This document shows positions 22,023 through 32,986 of a stretch of 64,000 bases of DNA, piece after piece. The translations under genes and the position numbers were made by a program. The notes under the pieces were generated by a model. That model saw only the letters and a list, made by a program, of their open reading frames with translations, was not told the origin of the DNA and did no database searches. Within the stretch, counting starts at the first letter, position 1. Every line of letters starts with the position of its first letter. Origin of the DNA: Globisporangium splendens (taxonomy: Eukaryota > Oomycota > Peronosporomycetes > Pythiales > Pythiaceae); contig VFIW01000021.1 in NCBI GenBank assembly GCA_006386115.1, positions 248,001-312,000 of the forward strand. The letters run 5' to 3'.

Positions 22023-24557
22023 ATGGCGATGGACGGCGCTGCGAGCCGCGCGTTCGTGGACGCGCTCTACCGCAAGGTGCTGCTGTCTGTGAAGGCGTCG
22101 AACGCGATTCCGAGCGAGGACGACGACTTCCACTACCACAGCAAGTTCAGCAAGCCCTTCGCGGCACACGTGGCTACCAGCAGCGCCAAGCTCGAGGAGC
22201 TCGTGTGGCAGCTCACCGCCGTCGACAAGAAGAAAGACGCCGCGCAGAATGGCGATGACGATGACGACGACGAAGAGGACGAGACTGAGAAGGCGCTCTT
22301 TGATGGACCCGAGCCGAAGTCCAGCATCACGGACTTTGTGGACGCGCTCTTGGACGACGCGTCCAAGCAGCTCGAGCTCTTTCGGCGTGGCCCAGCGGCA
22401 GTGAGTGCCACTTCTGGCTTGCGCCCATTGGAGAACAAACCGCTCAGCTTTGACAAGAACGCGAAGGATCCGAAGGATACGAAGACTGAGCGAGAGAACC
22501 AAATGATCGCGAATGCCAGTAGCGGACGCCGCGGCATGGCCAAGCCGCAGGATGCGTTTGACGAGCGCATCGATAACTCGGACGCGCCGTTTGTGTCCAA
22601 GTTGCGCGAAAAAGTGCATGTGCTGCCCAGCGCTGCTGACGATGCTATGACTGGTGGTGAAGAGAACGAAGACGAAGAAGACGCGCTGCAGCGCCAGCAT
22701 CCGTACTACCCGGAGATCAAGGCGCTCAAGTACGCTGACTGGCAGGTGGCCGCTTCGAGCGATCCGTACAAGAAGATCCCAATCGAGGAGGCGTCATATC
22801 TGTGGGTGAACTCGGACGAGACTCTGTTGGCGATGATGACGTCGCTGCGCAACCCCGAGACGAGCGTGGTCGCGGTCGATCTCGAGCACCACAGCTACCG
22901 CTCGTACCTGGGTATCGTCTCTTTGATGCAGATCTCGACGGCGACGGAGGATTTCCTCGTCGATACTTTGGCGCTTCGTGGCAAGCTGCAGGTGCTCAAC
23001 GACGTGTTTTGCGACCCGGCAAAGGTGAAAGTGCTGCATGGCTCGGACATGGATATCCTGTGGCTGCAGCGCGACTTGGGTCTGTACATCGTGAACCTGT
23101 TTGACACGGGCCAGGCCGCGCGCTTGTTGCAGTACCCTCGCTTCTCGCTCGCGTACCTGCTCAAGCGCCACTGCGGGATCGACGCCGACAAGCAATACCA
23201 ACTGGCCGACTGGCGGATCCGTCCGCTCGAGAAGAGCATGATCAAGTACGCGCGCGAAGACACGCGGTACTTGTTGTACATTTACGACCAGCTCAAGCGC
23301 GAGCTGCTGGAAGAACGCAATGACACGACGCGCTCGAGTGCATTGTTCGAGGCGCTACAGAACTCGAACAAGATCTGCCTGCAGGTGTACGTGAAGCCCA
23401 CGGTGACGGACGACGACTGCTTTGGTCTGAGTGAGAAGTTGAAGGGCACCGTGGGGCTTGCGACGTTGACCGAGCTACAGCAGCGCGTGTTCTCGGCACT
23501 CTACTTTTGGCGCGACCGCATTGCACGACTGGAAGACGAGTCTCATGCGTACGTGCTGCCGAACCACGCGCTCATGAAGATCACCAAGTTCCTGCCCACA
23601 AAGTCGGACCAGTTGTTCCGCACGTGCAACCCCGTGCCGCCACTGGTGCGCAAGCACGCGCATGAGCTCACGACGGTGATCAGCACAGAGAAGGCTGCGC
23701 TCGCTGCGGAGACAGCAAAGGCTGCTGCCACCAACGCCAAGGAAGCGAAAATTGCCACCGTGGCTCCGCAAACGGGAAAGAAGACTACATTCCGCGATGA
23801 TGAGGAAGACATTGTGATCGAGAGCAGCGCATCGTCCGGCGACCAGGTTGGAAGCGCGTATGTCGGATGGCCAAGCGGGAAGCGCAAAGCTGCCGCGTTT
23901 CTGAATGGTGCTACGGATGCCATGCGTGGACTGAGCGTGAGTTTTGCCGCAAAAGATGTCGACGAGGACGATGCGATAAATGGCCGAGCGCAGTTGGAGA
24001 AAGTGGATGCGCTGGTGGCGCAGACGATGTTTGTCGTGACCGAGAACGACCGCAGCGACGCTCCTGCACTGCCAGCAGCTGCCGTGGGCGAAGATGTTGC
24101 TGTCGTGGAGGAGGCGCCACGCGATGCGATTCCACAGTCGATCGCTGAGAAATATCAGATGTCGAACCGCGCGAAGCGACGAAAGCTGCCAGGCGACAAC
24201 AACAGTAGTGGTGCTCCATCTGCCGACACGACATCCGCTGAGGCCACCATGGACAAGGCGGACGCGTTCCTGAAAGATACGACTGGTGGAGCAACCAGCG
24301 ACTTCCAAGCGTTCGACTACTCGGTTGCGAGTGCGCAGGTGGCTGGCGCGACGTTCAATCTGGACGACGCCACGAAGACCACCGAGTCGTCCAAGCACGG
24401 GGGCAAGAAGAAGCGCGGCGTCAAGCAGCCTCTGGCTGGTGGGTACAATCCGTTCGTGGCCGTGCGCAACGGCGACGCGGCGCCCGATGAGCTGCAGGCG
24501 GGCAAGAAGGTGATCAAGAAGATGCACCACATGCCCCGCAGCGCCACGTTCCGATAG
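22023..24557 (+). CDS. EXOSC10: Nuclear exosome 3'-5' exoribonuclease EXOSC10/Rrp6
   Basis: Catalytic subunit of the nuclear RNA exosome, trimming rRNA, snoRNA and aberrant transcripts. Single exon of 844 residues from the ATG at 22023. Domains in order: PMC2NT-type N-terminus (about 20-140) with an acidic linker; DEDD-Y nuclease domain (about 255-450) with VAVDLEHHSYRSY (D286, E288), HGSDMDILWLQRDLG (D344 region) and YAREDTRYLLYIYD (Y409, D413); HRDC domain (about 480-560) containing VFSALYFWRDRIAR and LPNHALMKI. The low-complexity C-terminus has basic clusters (NRAKRRKLPGD, GGKKKRGVKQPL), likely nuclear and nucleolar signals. All catalytic acids and the tyrosine are present, so it should be active. 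Human EXOSC10 is 885 residues. Confidence 0.95.
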   Translation: MAMDGAASRAFVDALYRKVLLSVKASNAIPSEDDDFHYHSKFSKPFAAHVATSSAKLEELVWQLTAVDKKKDAAQNGDDDDDDEEDETEKALFDGPEPKSSITDFVDALLDDASKQLELFRRGPAAVSATSGLRPLENKPLSFDKNAKDPKDTKTERENQMIANASSGRRGMAKPQDAFDERIDNSDAPFVSKLREKVHVLPSAADDAMTGGEENEDEEDALQRQHPYYPEIKALKYADWQVAASSDPYKKIPIEEASYLWVNSDETLLAMMTSLRNPETSVVAVDLEHHSYRSYLGIVSLMQISTATEDFLVDTLALRGKLQVLNDVFCDPAKVKVLHGSDMDILWLQRDLGLYIVNLFDTGQAARLLQYPRFSLAYLLKRHCGIDADKQYQLADWRIRPLEKSMIKYAREDTRYLLYIYDQLKRELLEERNDTTRSSALFEALQNSNKICLQVYVKPTVTDDDCFGLSEKLKGTVGLATLTELQQRVFSALYFWRDRIARLEDESHAYVLPNHALMKITKFLPTKSDQLFRTCNPVPPLVRKHAHELTTVISTEKAALAAETAKAAATNAKEAKIATVAPQTGKKTTFRDDEEDIVIESSASSGDQVGSAYVGWPSGKRKAAAFLNGATDAMRGLSVSFAAKDVDEDDAINGRAQLEKVDALVAQTMFVVTENDRSDAPALPAAAVGEDVAVVEEAPRDAIPQSIAEKYQMSNRAKRRKLPGDNNSSGAPSADTTSAEATMDKADAFLKDTTGGATSDFQAFDYSVASAQVAGATFNLDDATKTTESSKHGGKKKRGVKQPLAGGYNPFVAVRNGDAAPDELQAGKKVIKKMHHMPRSATFR

Positions 24558-24954
24558 ATCGTCTTGTTCTGGCTTCTGTGCCGTAGACGCAGGCAGCAGC
24601 TAAGGATACACACACTCAGACACATGTAGCGAGCTCCGTTGATATAGTTTGATAGGTTGATAGATACATACACGCCCCCTTCCTTGTTCCCATCCAATTA
24701 TCCACATCCAAAACGCAGCTCTTCATGCCCAACGACTTTGTTGTGGCCATTTTCGCGCCAAAAATGGTCGTTGTCCTTTCTTTTCATCCAATCATCTTCG
24801 AAGTGATACTATCTCATCTTCTATTATTGGCTGAAATTCGGTATGTGGTGTTGGTTTCGAGCCGAATTACGCTGAACACGCTCACTATCAAAATCCGGTC
24901 ATATTGAGCGGAGGCGGTAAACGTCGGGACGCGAAGGCAGGAGGCGAGAGAGCG
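24558..24954. other. Intergenic region upstream of the CECR2-like gene
   Basis: About 400 bases separate two genes on the same strand; it must hold the poly(A) signal of EXOSC10 and the promoter of the next gene. No coding or RNA feature is seen. Confidence 0.45.
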
Positions 24955-27186
24955 ATGACGAAGCCCTCGGACAAGAAGCGCAGTCGCGTCGTGAGCAAAG
25001 CGCAGACGAGTCGCAAGAAGCAGAAGCCCGTGGTCGCACCAAAAGCACGCAAAGCAGCCAAGAAACAGCAGCAGGAGGACGAGGAGCCGGTCGACGCGGA
25101 GGGGTACGAGAATGGAGACGACGCGGACAGCGGCGACGAGAACGAGAACGAAACAGCAGATGGAGAAGGAGGAGAGGATGCAGTAGAGGGAGACGAGAAC
25201 GGCAAGAGCGAAGATGCCGCTGAGGACGAAGGTGAGAGAGAACTATGAGGCATGGCGCGTGTGCATCATTCGTCGTCATGACGCACGGGTGGAACTGATG
25301 CGTGGCATGCTATTTGTTTTGCGGTATGTATTCTGCTTGTTATATAGAAGAGAACGAAGATGCTGTAGAAGGCAAGCGTGCTAACGGTCGCTCTCCGAAA
25401 AAGGGCAAGAAATCTACCACCACCGTTGCCAAACCCCGCGCCAGCGCAGCAACCAAAGCAAAGAAAATCGCCACGACTGCTGCTGCTGCTGCGAAAGGGA
25501 AGAAGAGCGCGAAGCCAGCGACAGCCAAGAAGAAGCGCAAGGTGCGCACGCAGGAGGACAAACTCGCGGAAAACGCGCCCGTCAGCAAGCCGTTTTACGT
25601 CGAGAATGGAAGTGACTGGCACGCGACCAACATTGGTACGCTTTTGATCATACTGTGCGCCGTTATGGTACATAACACTCGTTTTCTTTGCATACTCATA
25701 GATTTCGAGGAGCTACGCGTGCTACGCGGTATGTGGGAGCTCCCGTCGGCGTGCCACATCCTCTGGCTGCTGCAGAACCCGTTGACGCTTCGCTTTCCGC
25801 ACAAAGTGCTCGACTTTGAGTCTGCGCTGCTGAATCCGGCGTCCAGTACGCTCCTGGAGGACGTGTTCACGAAGCTTTTGCTCAAGAAGAGCGAGCGCGA
25901 TTGCCTCAGCGCGGGCATCGGACTCAAGTACGAGTGGTGGAACAAGCAGCTGCGCGAGTACTACATGGCCATGTACGACAAATGGTACGCGCTGCTGCGG
26001 AAGGCGGGCGAGCGCGTTCCCGAGTCGTTCTCCGATGACGAAGATGAGGACAATGAGGACGACCAGCAGGTGGACGTGGAGCTCACGGACGACGAGTGGA
26101 TGACGCTCGACATCCTCAAGGCGCGCCTGGAAACGCTCGGGGTCGTGTGTCCATTAAAGGTTGGGATCTCTGGTGGTGGCACTGTGTATGTGTGTGTGTG
26201 TTTTAGTCATGCTGACGTTGATGTTGTTGTATGTGCACTTGCGTGGAACAGCACAAATCGTACGCTGAATTGCCGGTCGAGTTGCGCTGCAAGATCCTCT
26301 ACAACTTGTGTGAAGCCGTCATGGACGATCCCTCCAACACGTACGAAGACGCCAACATTGTCTACGACTAAGAAAACGATCAAAGCCTAACGTTGTGTGA
26401 TGTTGTGTTATGCGTAGTGAGCACATTCGATTGATGGAGGAAGACGACATGCGCGTCGAGCCGCTGGGCCGTGACCGCGCCGGGAATTTGTTTTATTTCT
26501 TCCCACAGTTCTACGAAGAGCGCCGTCTGTATCGCTTGGAGGTCACAGCCTCGTTGTCTGCCACAAATTGGGATTTGTGGGCGAAAGGCGATGATGCTTT
26601 CCGTGAGTTGCTCGCGGGTATGAACAAGATTCGCGGCCGCAAAGTGGCTGGCGAGCAGGAGCTTATCGACCATTTGGAGGTGATCGTGGAGCAAATCGCG
26701 GACGAAGCCGTGGAACGCGAGAAAGAACTAGAGAAGGCGACGAAGCGAGCGATCTTGGAGGCGATCCCGCGCAAGCGCTCGATGCGCATTCAGGTCAAGC
26801 AGCTGGAGCAAATGGAGCAGCAGCAGCAGGAGCTGGAGACCAAGCGGCAGCTCTCGCTCGAAGAAATCGCTGACCTCAAGCGCGCGGAGCTGCTCCGGAA
26901 AGTGGAATTGGAGGCTGAGCGCGAAGCGCGCGAGCGTGAGAAAGAAACCCAACGGCTGGGACAGGAGCAAAAAGAGCGTGAGGCTGCGGTCGCTGAACGC
27001 GAGTTGCGACGGCAGCGACGACTCGAAAAGGAAAGGCAGGAGGAAGCAGAGCAGCTGCGTCTCGAGACCGATCGGCAAAAGGAGAAAGAAGCCCGCGAGC
27101 TGCGTGCCAAGCTCCGCAAAGCTGCTGAAGACGACGAGTTGATGCAGCAGGATGCAGAGACCACGACTCGACCCAACGGGCTGTGA
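24955..27186 (+). CDS. CECR2-like DDT/WHIM chromatin-remodelling accessory protein
   Basis: Resembles the N-terminal half of CECR2, an ISWI-type remodeller partner. Five exons join in phase: 24955-25231, 25348-25635, 25702-26159, 26252-26340, 26418-27186 (626 residues). The first 190 residues are basic and acidic low complexity, probably nuclear. The conserved part has FEELRVLRGMWELPSACHIL, then the WHIM motifs AELPVELRCKILYNLCEAV and MRVEPLGRDRAGNLFYFF, matching the LRVEPLGEDNSG wording of CECR2. A long charged coiled coil (about 470-610) follows. No bromodomain is present before the stop, unlike animal CECR2. The last intron has a CTAAC branch site and removes the in-frame stop at 26369. 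The ATG at 24955 is the first in frame. Confidence 0.85.
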
Positions 27187-27530
27187 CCACAAAACGTGAG
27201 CGGAATCAACTTGCAGGGCGGCAAGTAACGAATGCGAGGAGAGAGCAGCAGCAGCGAAGAACAGAAACATAGATAGACGGAAATGAAAACTTCACATACA
27301 TTTATGAAAAGAGGAAGATCAGGTTGTTGTTTTGCTTTGAATAATACGCTGACGTACCTGGACAAACCTTGACATTCTGCTGTGCATTCAAGCCCTCAGG
27401 GAGACAAGAATGCAAACTTTAGGTAAGCAACGTTCAAGCATCTCTATTTCAAACTACATGTCTCTTCCTCTCCCTTTGTTTTCTCGCCTCACTCGTCACT
27501 ATCTTCTCCTCACTTTCATCCTCTTTCTCT
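27187..27530. other. Convergent intergenic region
   Basis: Two genes meet tail to tail here. Only 3' flanking sequence is expected; no coding or RNA feature is seen. Confidence 0.45.
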
Positions 27531-29629
27531 CTAACCGTACGCGTTGGCCTTGTGCTTGGGCATGAACTGGAAGCCGCTCGGCACGGGTCCCAGCAGCATC
27601 TCGGAGATCTTGACCCAGTCCACGGCCTGGTCGCTCGCCATGAGCGTCTCGAGGTCGTTGCGGCCGTAGTACGGCGACGGGCGGTCGTTGATCTTCTGCG
27701 GCAGCACCTCCAAGAGCCCCACAGGGATGTAGCGGCACAGGAACGACTGCCACTCGAGCAAGTACCGCCGCGTGCGGTTGATGCCCTTCTGGTCCGATCC
27801 CCAATGCTCGAGGCCGAAGCGCACAAAGTCCTTGAGCAGATCGAGTCTTTCCGAAGCCGAGATGTCCCAGTGGCGACGCTCCTTGATCTCTATCGGCAGC
27901 CATGGCTTGATCAGCGCGCCACGCGCGATCATGCACGTGTCGAGCTTGCCGTTCTCCAAGTGCTCGTGGAACTCTTCGTACGAGAGCACGTCGCCGCCGC
28001 CCACGAACGGCACCTTTGGCAGCGTCTCGTCCTGGGCGTCGCTGCACTCAAACACGTAGTCCCAGTCGGCGTTCTTCGTGTACCGCTGCAGCCGCGAGCG
28101 GCCGTGGACCGTGATCGCATCCACGCCCTGGAGCGCGCGCAGCTTGTAATCCTGCACGACGCTCGCGTTCATGAACGCGTTCGAGCTTCGCACGCCCTGG
28201 ATCTTGGAGATCAGTTTGTGCGCAACAGGCTGCTTGTCCGTCCATCCGGTGCGCAACTTCACAGTGAGTCCAGGCGCCTTGGCGCGGCCTCGGCTGCCGA
28301 GCTCGATACCTGTGAGACCGCCCGAGATCACCTCCATGAGGCGTGGTGGCCGCGTCATGAGCGACGCGCCGGCACCAGCATTACACACGACGTCGATCGG
28401 ACAGCCCATGTTAATGTCGATGAAATCTACGTTCGTCTCACGCGCGATGAGTTCGCACACGCGCGCAATCTGGTCGCTGTGGCCGCCCGCGATCTGCACG
28501 CCAAACACATCTTCAGACTCGTGGCGACGCAGCAGCGCCCACTCGGACTGCTGTGCACGCAGCAAGTTCGTCGTCAGGGCCATCTCACCGCACGTGATGT
28601 CGGCGCCAGTTTGCTTCATCAGACGACGGAAAGGCAAGTTGCCCACGGTCGTCAATGGCGCAATGTAGATCTTGCGCTTAAAGTCCACGGGTTTGCGCTC
28701 TGGGAGCAGCGGACTCTCGCTCGCAGGCTCCATGACGTCGTCAGACACCGTAGTCGCTTCTGCTGGTGCTGCTCCATCAGTAGCATCTGTAGCGCTCTCT
28801 CCTCCAGCTTGTGCTGCTGCCGCTTTCTCCTGCTGCTTCTTGTTGCCCTTCTGGTGCCGGTTGCCCTTTTTCGTCTGCATTTTCGTCTGGAACGGGTACT
28901 TGTTCTTGCGCAGCAGTGTACGCACTTCGTTCGTGAGTTCGTTGCACTCGAACGCTGCTGCATCGTCTCCATTCTCTGCCGTCGTGGTCTTGGGTTTTCT
29001 GTCTGGGTCCGTGATGTTTTCGTACGTACCGTCTTCCTTCTTCACGACGTGCGCGTTCGCGAATCGACACGCGAGACCATAGCGACAGAACCCGACGGCG
29101 TCGAACACGGGACACTTGTCGCCCAGGTCCTTCTCCTTGCGCTTCATGTAGTCGTTCATGTCGTGGTTGAACTTGCACGAGTCGCCGAATGGACACGACT
29201 CGCCCGCGGCAATTGGGCGACAGAGGCGGTCCGCTGGGTCCTCCTCCACGTCCAGCGGACGCTTCTTGAACGTGCCGCCACCGCGCTTCTTCTCGTCTCC
29301 ATCAGCAGGAGCAGCGTCAGTAGCAACAGGCGCTTCTGCGACAACCTCCGACTTCTGAGGGATTGGCTTCAAGTACCTACACGAATGTATGCATTAGCGT
29401 GAGTAACTCATTAAACAATGATGCATGGTGATGGGTTTTGCCAACGCAAGTTTAACACAATGACGCACTCTCTTTTTAAAGGCGCTTCGCCCTTGCGGTA
29501 AGGACGCACAACAGGAGCAGCGTCAACAGCGGTAGCAGCAGCAGAAGTAGTAGTAGTAGTATCAGCAGCAACAGCCACAGGCGCCGCTGGGGCTTCGTGG
29601 GTCGTGTCGGGGGCGTCGCAGTCGGCCAT
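27531..29629 (-). CDS. DUS3: tRNA-dihydrouridine(47) synthase, DUS3 type
   Basis: Flavoenzyme that reduces uridine 47 of tRNA (and some mRNA sites) with NADPH. Exons 29629-29469 and 29376-27531 join in phase (668 residues; human DUS3L has 650). After an Ala/Thr-rich start come two CCCH zinc fingers typical of DUS3 (CPFGDSCKFNHD and CRYGLACRFANAH), then a Lys/Gln-rich linker and the TIM barrel from about residue 290. Barrel motifs: IYIAPLTTVGNLPFRRLMKQ, GADITCGEMALT, VFGVQIAGGHSDQ, DFIDINMGCPID with the conserved cysteine, TVKLRTGW, and ITVHGRSRLQRYTKNADW. The C-terminal helical domain is complete to NAYG. The long open frame on the opposite strand is a by-product of GC-rich codon use. Confidence 0.95.
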
Positions 29630-30026
29630 CGTCTTCCCTTCGCTGTCTCTTGATGATCTGTCTTTTCGGCAATCGGTGGTGTATGGGAAATGGCTGGTAG
29701 GGTTGCTGATTCAACGACCCGTGCCGACTCATTAGAACAACCCGTAGCAACACACTATCATGACAACACGTAACGACCCCGAAATTAGACAAGCAGCCCA
29801 AAATGCAACCCAGCTGTTCGGAAAACCCAAAACAACAAAAGAAAACCACAGCGTACCCCTATCCGCTCCGCTCATTCTTGTCCGCTGTCATGGGTACTGG
29901 GTACTAGAACACCGGCCAGTTAGATGCACACTTTTCCTTCTTATGCGACACCAGGCGAGTCAGTTGGCGTCATAATCTATTTGCTCATTCGCCTCCGTCC
30001 GCTCTTCATCTCCTCCCTGCACACCC
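29630..30026. promoter_or_regulatory. Divergent promoter region of DUS3 and the oxygenase-like gene
   Basis: Two genes start outward from this 397-base gap, so both promoters lie here. No specific element was identified. Confidence 0.4.
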
Positions 30027-31718
30027 ATGGGCCAAGTGACGACGCGCGAGTCGCTCTCCATGGGCTCTGCGCGCAGTTCCGTATCGGCGTCGCCGGGCAC
30101 CGCGCGCCGTTCGTTCTCGCGCCGAAGCAGCAGCAGCAGCGCCGCCAAGACGCCTGCGCCGTCGTCCAAGGCAGCCAAGAACAGCAACAACAGCAACGAC
30201 GGCGAGATCAACCACATGAGCACGGACCAGCAGGTCGAGAACGCGCTGCAGCGCATGGGTGCGCGTCCGCCGCTGCACTGCATCTTCTACTACGAGACGC
30301 AGGTCAAGAGCGGACAGATCCAGATGCCGCTGCTCTACGAGAAGACGGAGAACCAGAAGGGCACACGCCTCATGGACCTCGAGCTCTGGCTGCGCGACCA
30401 GTTCGACATCCCCGCGGGCTCGAGCATCTTCGCCGTCGTGCCCGCGGAAGAGCTCTATAGCCCACCGTACCCGCTCGTGATGATCAATACGGTCGCAGGA
30501 AGACTGTATGCGCGCTTTGAGAACGAGCGCGTGCCCGTGCTCCAGTTTGCGCTCGTGGTGCGCGAGATGTCGCTGTTGAAGCAGCCAATTCTGCGCGGCG
30601 ATGCACAAGAGTCCCCGTACTTCCCCATCTCTGCGATCGCATTGGGTCGGAAGACAGACTCCATCGAGCGCAAGTTTGCGCGCATGCGATTCGTGCAGAA
30701 CATGAAGAACTGGGGCTTTGCGCGCATCGAAGTCACGCCGGAGCAGGCGCAGATTCCCGCGGATGCGTTCAAAGCTGTGCGTGCGTGGCTCGTGGAGCAG
30801 CTCGCGCTCCCACCGGACCAGAGATGGTGCGACTTTGTGGACGTGAATCAACAGGAGAATAAAAACAACGAGAGTGCGAAGCAGGACGGTGATGAGCCCA
30901 CGATCGACGCGCTGCATGCGACGCACCCCATGGTCTCGAAAGGACGATACGTTGGCTTCAGCTCAGACCGGAACCGCGAGTATCTGCAGCTGCGTCGCCC
31001 CGTCGCGGCGAGCGGCACCGTGTGGCCACCGGCGTACTTTGTCGACAGGAAGGACTTTGCGATGCAGCTGCTGACGCTGCTGGACCTGCTTGACGACATC
31101 GCGCGCGACTGCATGCGTGCGGTGTGCGAGATCCTCAACATTGACGAGAAGTGGGTGCTGGAGGAGCTGCTGGACGATCGGACACCACCACCAGCCTCGG
31201 AAGAAGAAGTCACGACGCGGGACCCGTCCTACCAATATGGACCCTCGGTGTTGCGCATCTACAACTATCGCAACAAAGCTGCGGGCGAGCTGCCACTGCA
31301 TCCGGACGACCATTCCTGCGGCGTGCACGCGGACCTGGGGCTCGTGACGGTCTCACCCGTGGCGACGGTACCTGGACTGCAGATGTGGAACCTGGAGCGC
31401 ATGGCGTGGAGCGACGTCGAAGAAGACGCCAAGCCGATCCATTTCTCGGTCTTTGCGGGCGAAACGCTGGGTCTGGTCACGAATGGACTCATCAAGGCGC
31501 CGCTGCATCGCGTACCGGCGATCTGCGTCGACTCGGAGGAGAACCGACGCATGTCGATGCCCTACTTTTTGCGGGTGCGGCCCGAGAAATGCCTGAACCC
31601 GAGAGCCGAGCCCGCGGCGCAGCTCACATGCCGCGACTTCATGGAAGACATGGTGTTCAAGAAACGGCCGTGGCGACGGGACGAGAACAAGAAGAACCTG
31701 CCTCCGCCCGATTATTAA
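30027..31718 (+). CDS. 2-oxoglutarate/Fe(II) oxygenase-like protein with possible N-myristoylation
   Basis: Single exon of 563 residues. The C-terminal half has the double-stranded beta-helix signature of the isopenicillin-N-synthase/2OG oxygenase superfamily: metal ligands in CGVHADLGLVTVSP (H434, D436), a distal histidine in IKAPLHRVP (H494), and an arginine-serine motif RMSMPYFLRV expected to bind the co-substrate carboxylate. The first 60 residues are Ser-rich and start MGQVTTRES, which fits an N-myristoylation signal (Gly2 with Thr at 5 and 6). Residues 70-200 form a separate conserved-looking region (HCIFYYETQVKSGQIQMP, LELWLRDQFDIPAGSSIF) of unknown function. The substrate is unknown. 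The large middle part is longer than in typical plant 2OG oxygenases. Confidence 0.75.
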   Translation: MGQVTTRESLSMGSARSSVSASPGTARRSFSRRSSSSSAAKTPAPSSKAAKNSNNSNDGEINHMSTDQQVENALQRMGARPPLHCIFYYETQVKSGQIQMPLLYEKTENQKGTRLMDLELWLRDQFDIPAGSSIFAVVPAEELYSPPYPLVMINTVAGRLYARFENERVPVLQFALVVREMSLLKQPILRGDAQESPYFPISAIALGRKTDSIERKFARMRFVQNMKNWGFARIEVTPEQAQIPADAFKAVRAWLVEQLALPPDQRWCDFVDVNQQENKNNESAKQDGDEPTIDALHATHPMVSKGRYVGFSSDRNREYLQLRRPVAASGTVWPPAYFVDRKDFAMQLLTLLDLLDDIARDCMRAVCEILNIDEKWVLEELLDDRTPPPASEEEVTTRDPSYQYGPSVLRIYNYRNKAAGELPLHPDDHSCGVHADLGLVTVSPVATVPGLQMWNLERMAWSDVEEDAKPIHFSVFAGETLGLVTNGLIKAPLHRVPAICVDSEENRRMSMPYFLRVRPEKCLNPRAEPAAQLTCRDFMEDMVFKKRPWRRDENKKNLPPPDY

Positions 31719-31992
31719 GAAATTGCCGCCATCTAGCTAACTATCTGCTAGCTAGTGCACAAAGAGCAATAACGCTATGCGTGTATCATGTTTGTCTCGG
31801 ATGGTCCCATCGAGATAACATATTTTGATCATTTCCTATTGAGAGCGCTGTGTTCCTGATCTACTTGGAGCTTGTGGGTTCTCCACCACTCTGCGATCTC
31901 TTTAAACTCTGTCAGAGGCGTCGTTATGGGAGGGTTTCTTCTGCTGCGTTGATGCCATCGTACTGACTCGCGGATGGCGAGGATGGCTTTCT

Positions 31993-32780
31993 CTATCTCG
32001 TTCGGTGTATCGTTCTCGCTTGCTCAGCGTGTGCCTCATCCAAGTCCACAGACTCCCGGCTAACAGCGAAATTCAAGCACGCCGCTCCGTTCTTCTTCCG
32101 AAGTACCAAGAAAGTTGCTACTTTCTGAGCACAATCTCGCCAGTGCGCAATGCATAAGGTTTTGTTGCTCGTACACGCAGTCGGCGAGCAGGAAGTGTCG
32201 ATCGACCGCATCATCCTCTGCAATTGATAATACGAGCAATCGAGGTAGTATTTCTGCTGCGATTGCAGCTCTTGGTAGGAAAAGATGAGTCGCCGAGGCT
32301 GCTCCAAGCTGTCAACCTCTGCTTGTAGGTGCTCCAGCCTCAGTCCTCTCTTACCTTCGCTGACAGGAGTGGAGATCGGTTTCTCTTCGCTGTCGACTAG
32401 AACCAGCACATTCCGCATCACCAGCGGCTTGTTCATGCGCAGCGACCATGCACTCTGTGTTGTTGCATTAGTTGCAGAACAATCACGTTTCTCGACAGCC
32501 AGCAGCATAGGAAGATCGTCCGGAAGTCGCGCGCGAAGGGAATCCAACCTACAATCCCCATAGAGAAGCTCCAGCTGCCGAAATGTCACGAGACGCGTTG
32601 CCACACTCACAGTTTCCATTGTGGCCATTCCAAGAACACCTCCTGGATAAAACTGGTCTTTGGGTTGTACGCAGAGACCCAGACATCATTGCAGCCTTCG
32701 ATGAACGACGAGCGCGAGACGCTGATCTCGACAATCATACGCTCTTGGTGTTGTTGCATTTTTCCAAGGTTACGAAGCAT
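31993..32780 (-). CDS. Unassigned protein downstream of the HTH-SAM gene
   Basis: Not recognised. Two exons, 32780-32611 and 32548-31993, join in phase through a 62-nt GTGAGT...TAG intron, giving VFLEWPQWKL followed by LDSLRARLPDDL and at least 241 residues. The ATG at 32780 is the first in frame, but the frame remains open to about 32880, so an upstream exon may exist. No membrane segments or known motifs; composition is soluble with Gln/Ser-rich parts. It lies about 200 bases downstream of the HTH-SAM gene on the same strand. The small gap leaves open that both are parts of one transcription unit with an unrecognised intron. Confidence 0.55.
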
Positions 32781-32986
32781 CACCACCCTTCGTCGCAGTA
32801 CGTTGCACAAGCGCTGAAGACCAGGAACCGCGACTCGCACATTGCTTCTTGTCTTCCATGTCTTACTCTGCAGCAGCACTCGGAACCTTCAAACTGGCGA
32901 TCCTGAGTGTACGAGTAAAAATAAACGATACACGGCATCAGTCTCAGCAGAGTCAATGGCAACCTAGAAGTCGCATGCGAACGAAT

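Noticed and set aside
26252..26371. Reading through to a stop at 26369 as the end of the CECR2-like gene
   Set aside because: A GTACGA donor at 26341 and a TAG acceptor at 26417, with a CTAAC branch site, restore the frame into the conserved RVEPLG block.
27552..29402. 616-codon open frame on the plus strand opposite DUS3
   Set aside because: It mirrors the DUS3 exon, has no domain, and arises from GC-rich third positions that remove stop codons on the opposite strand.
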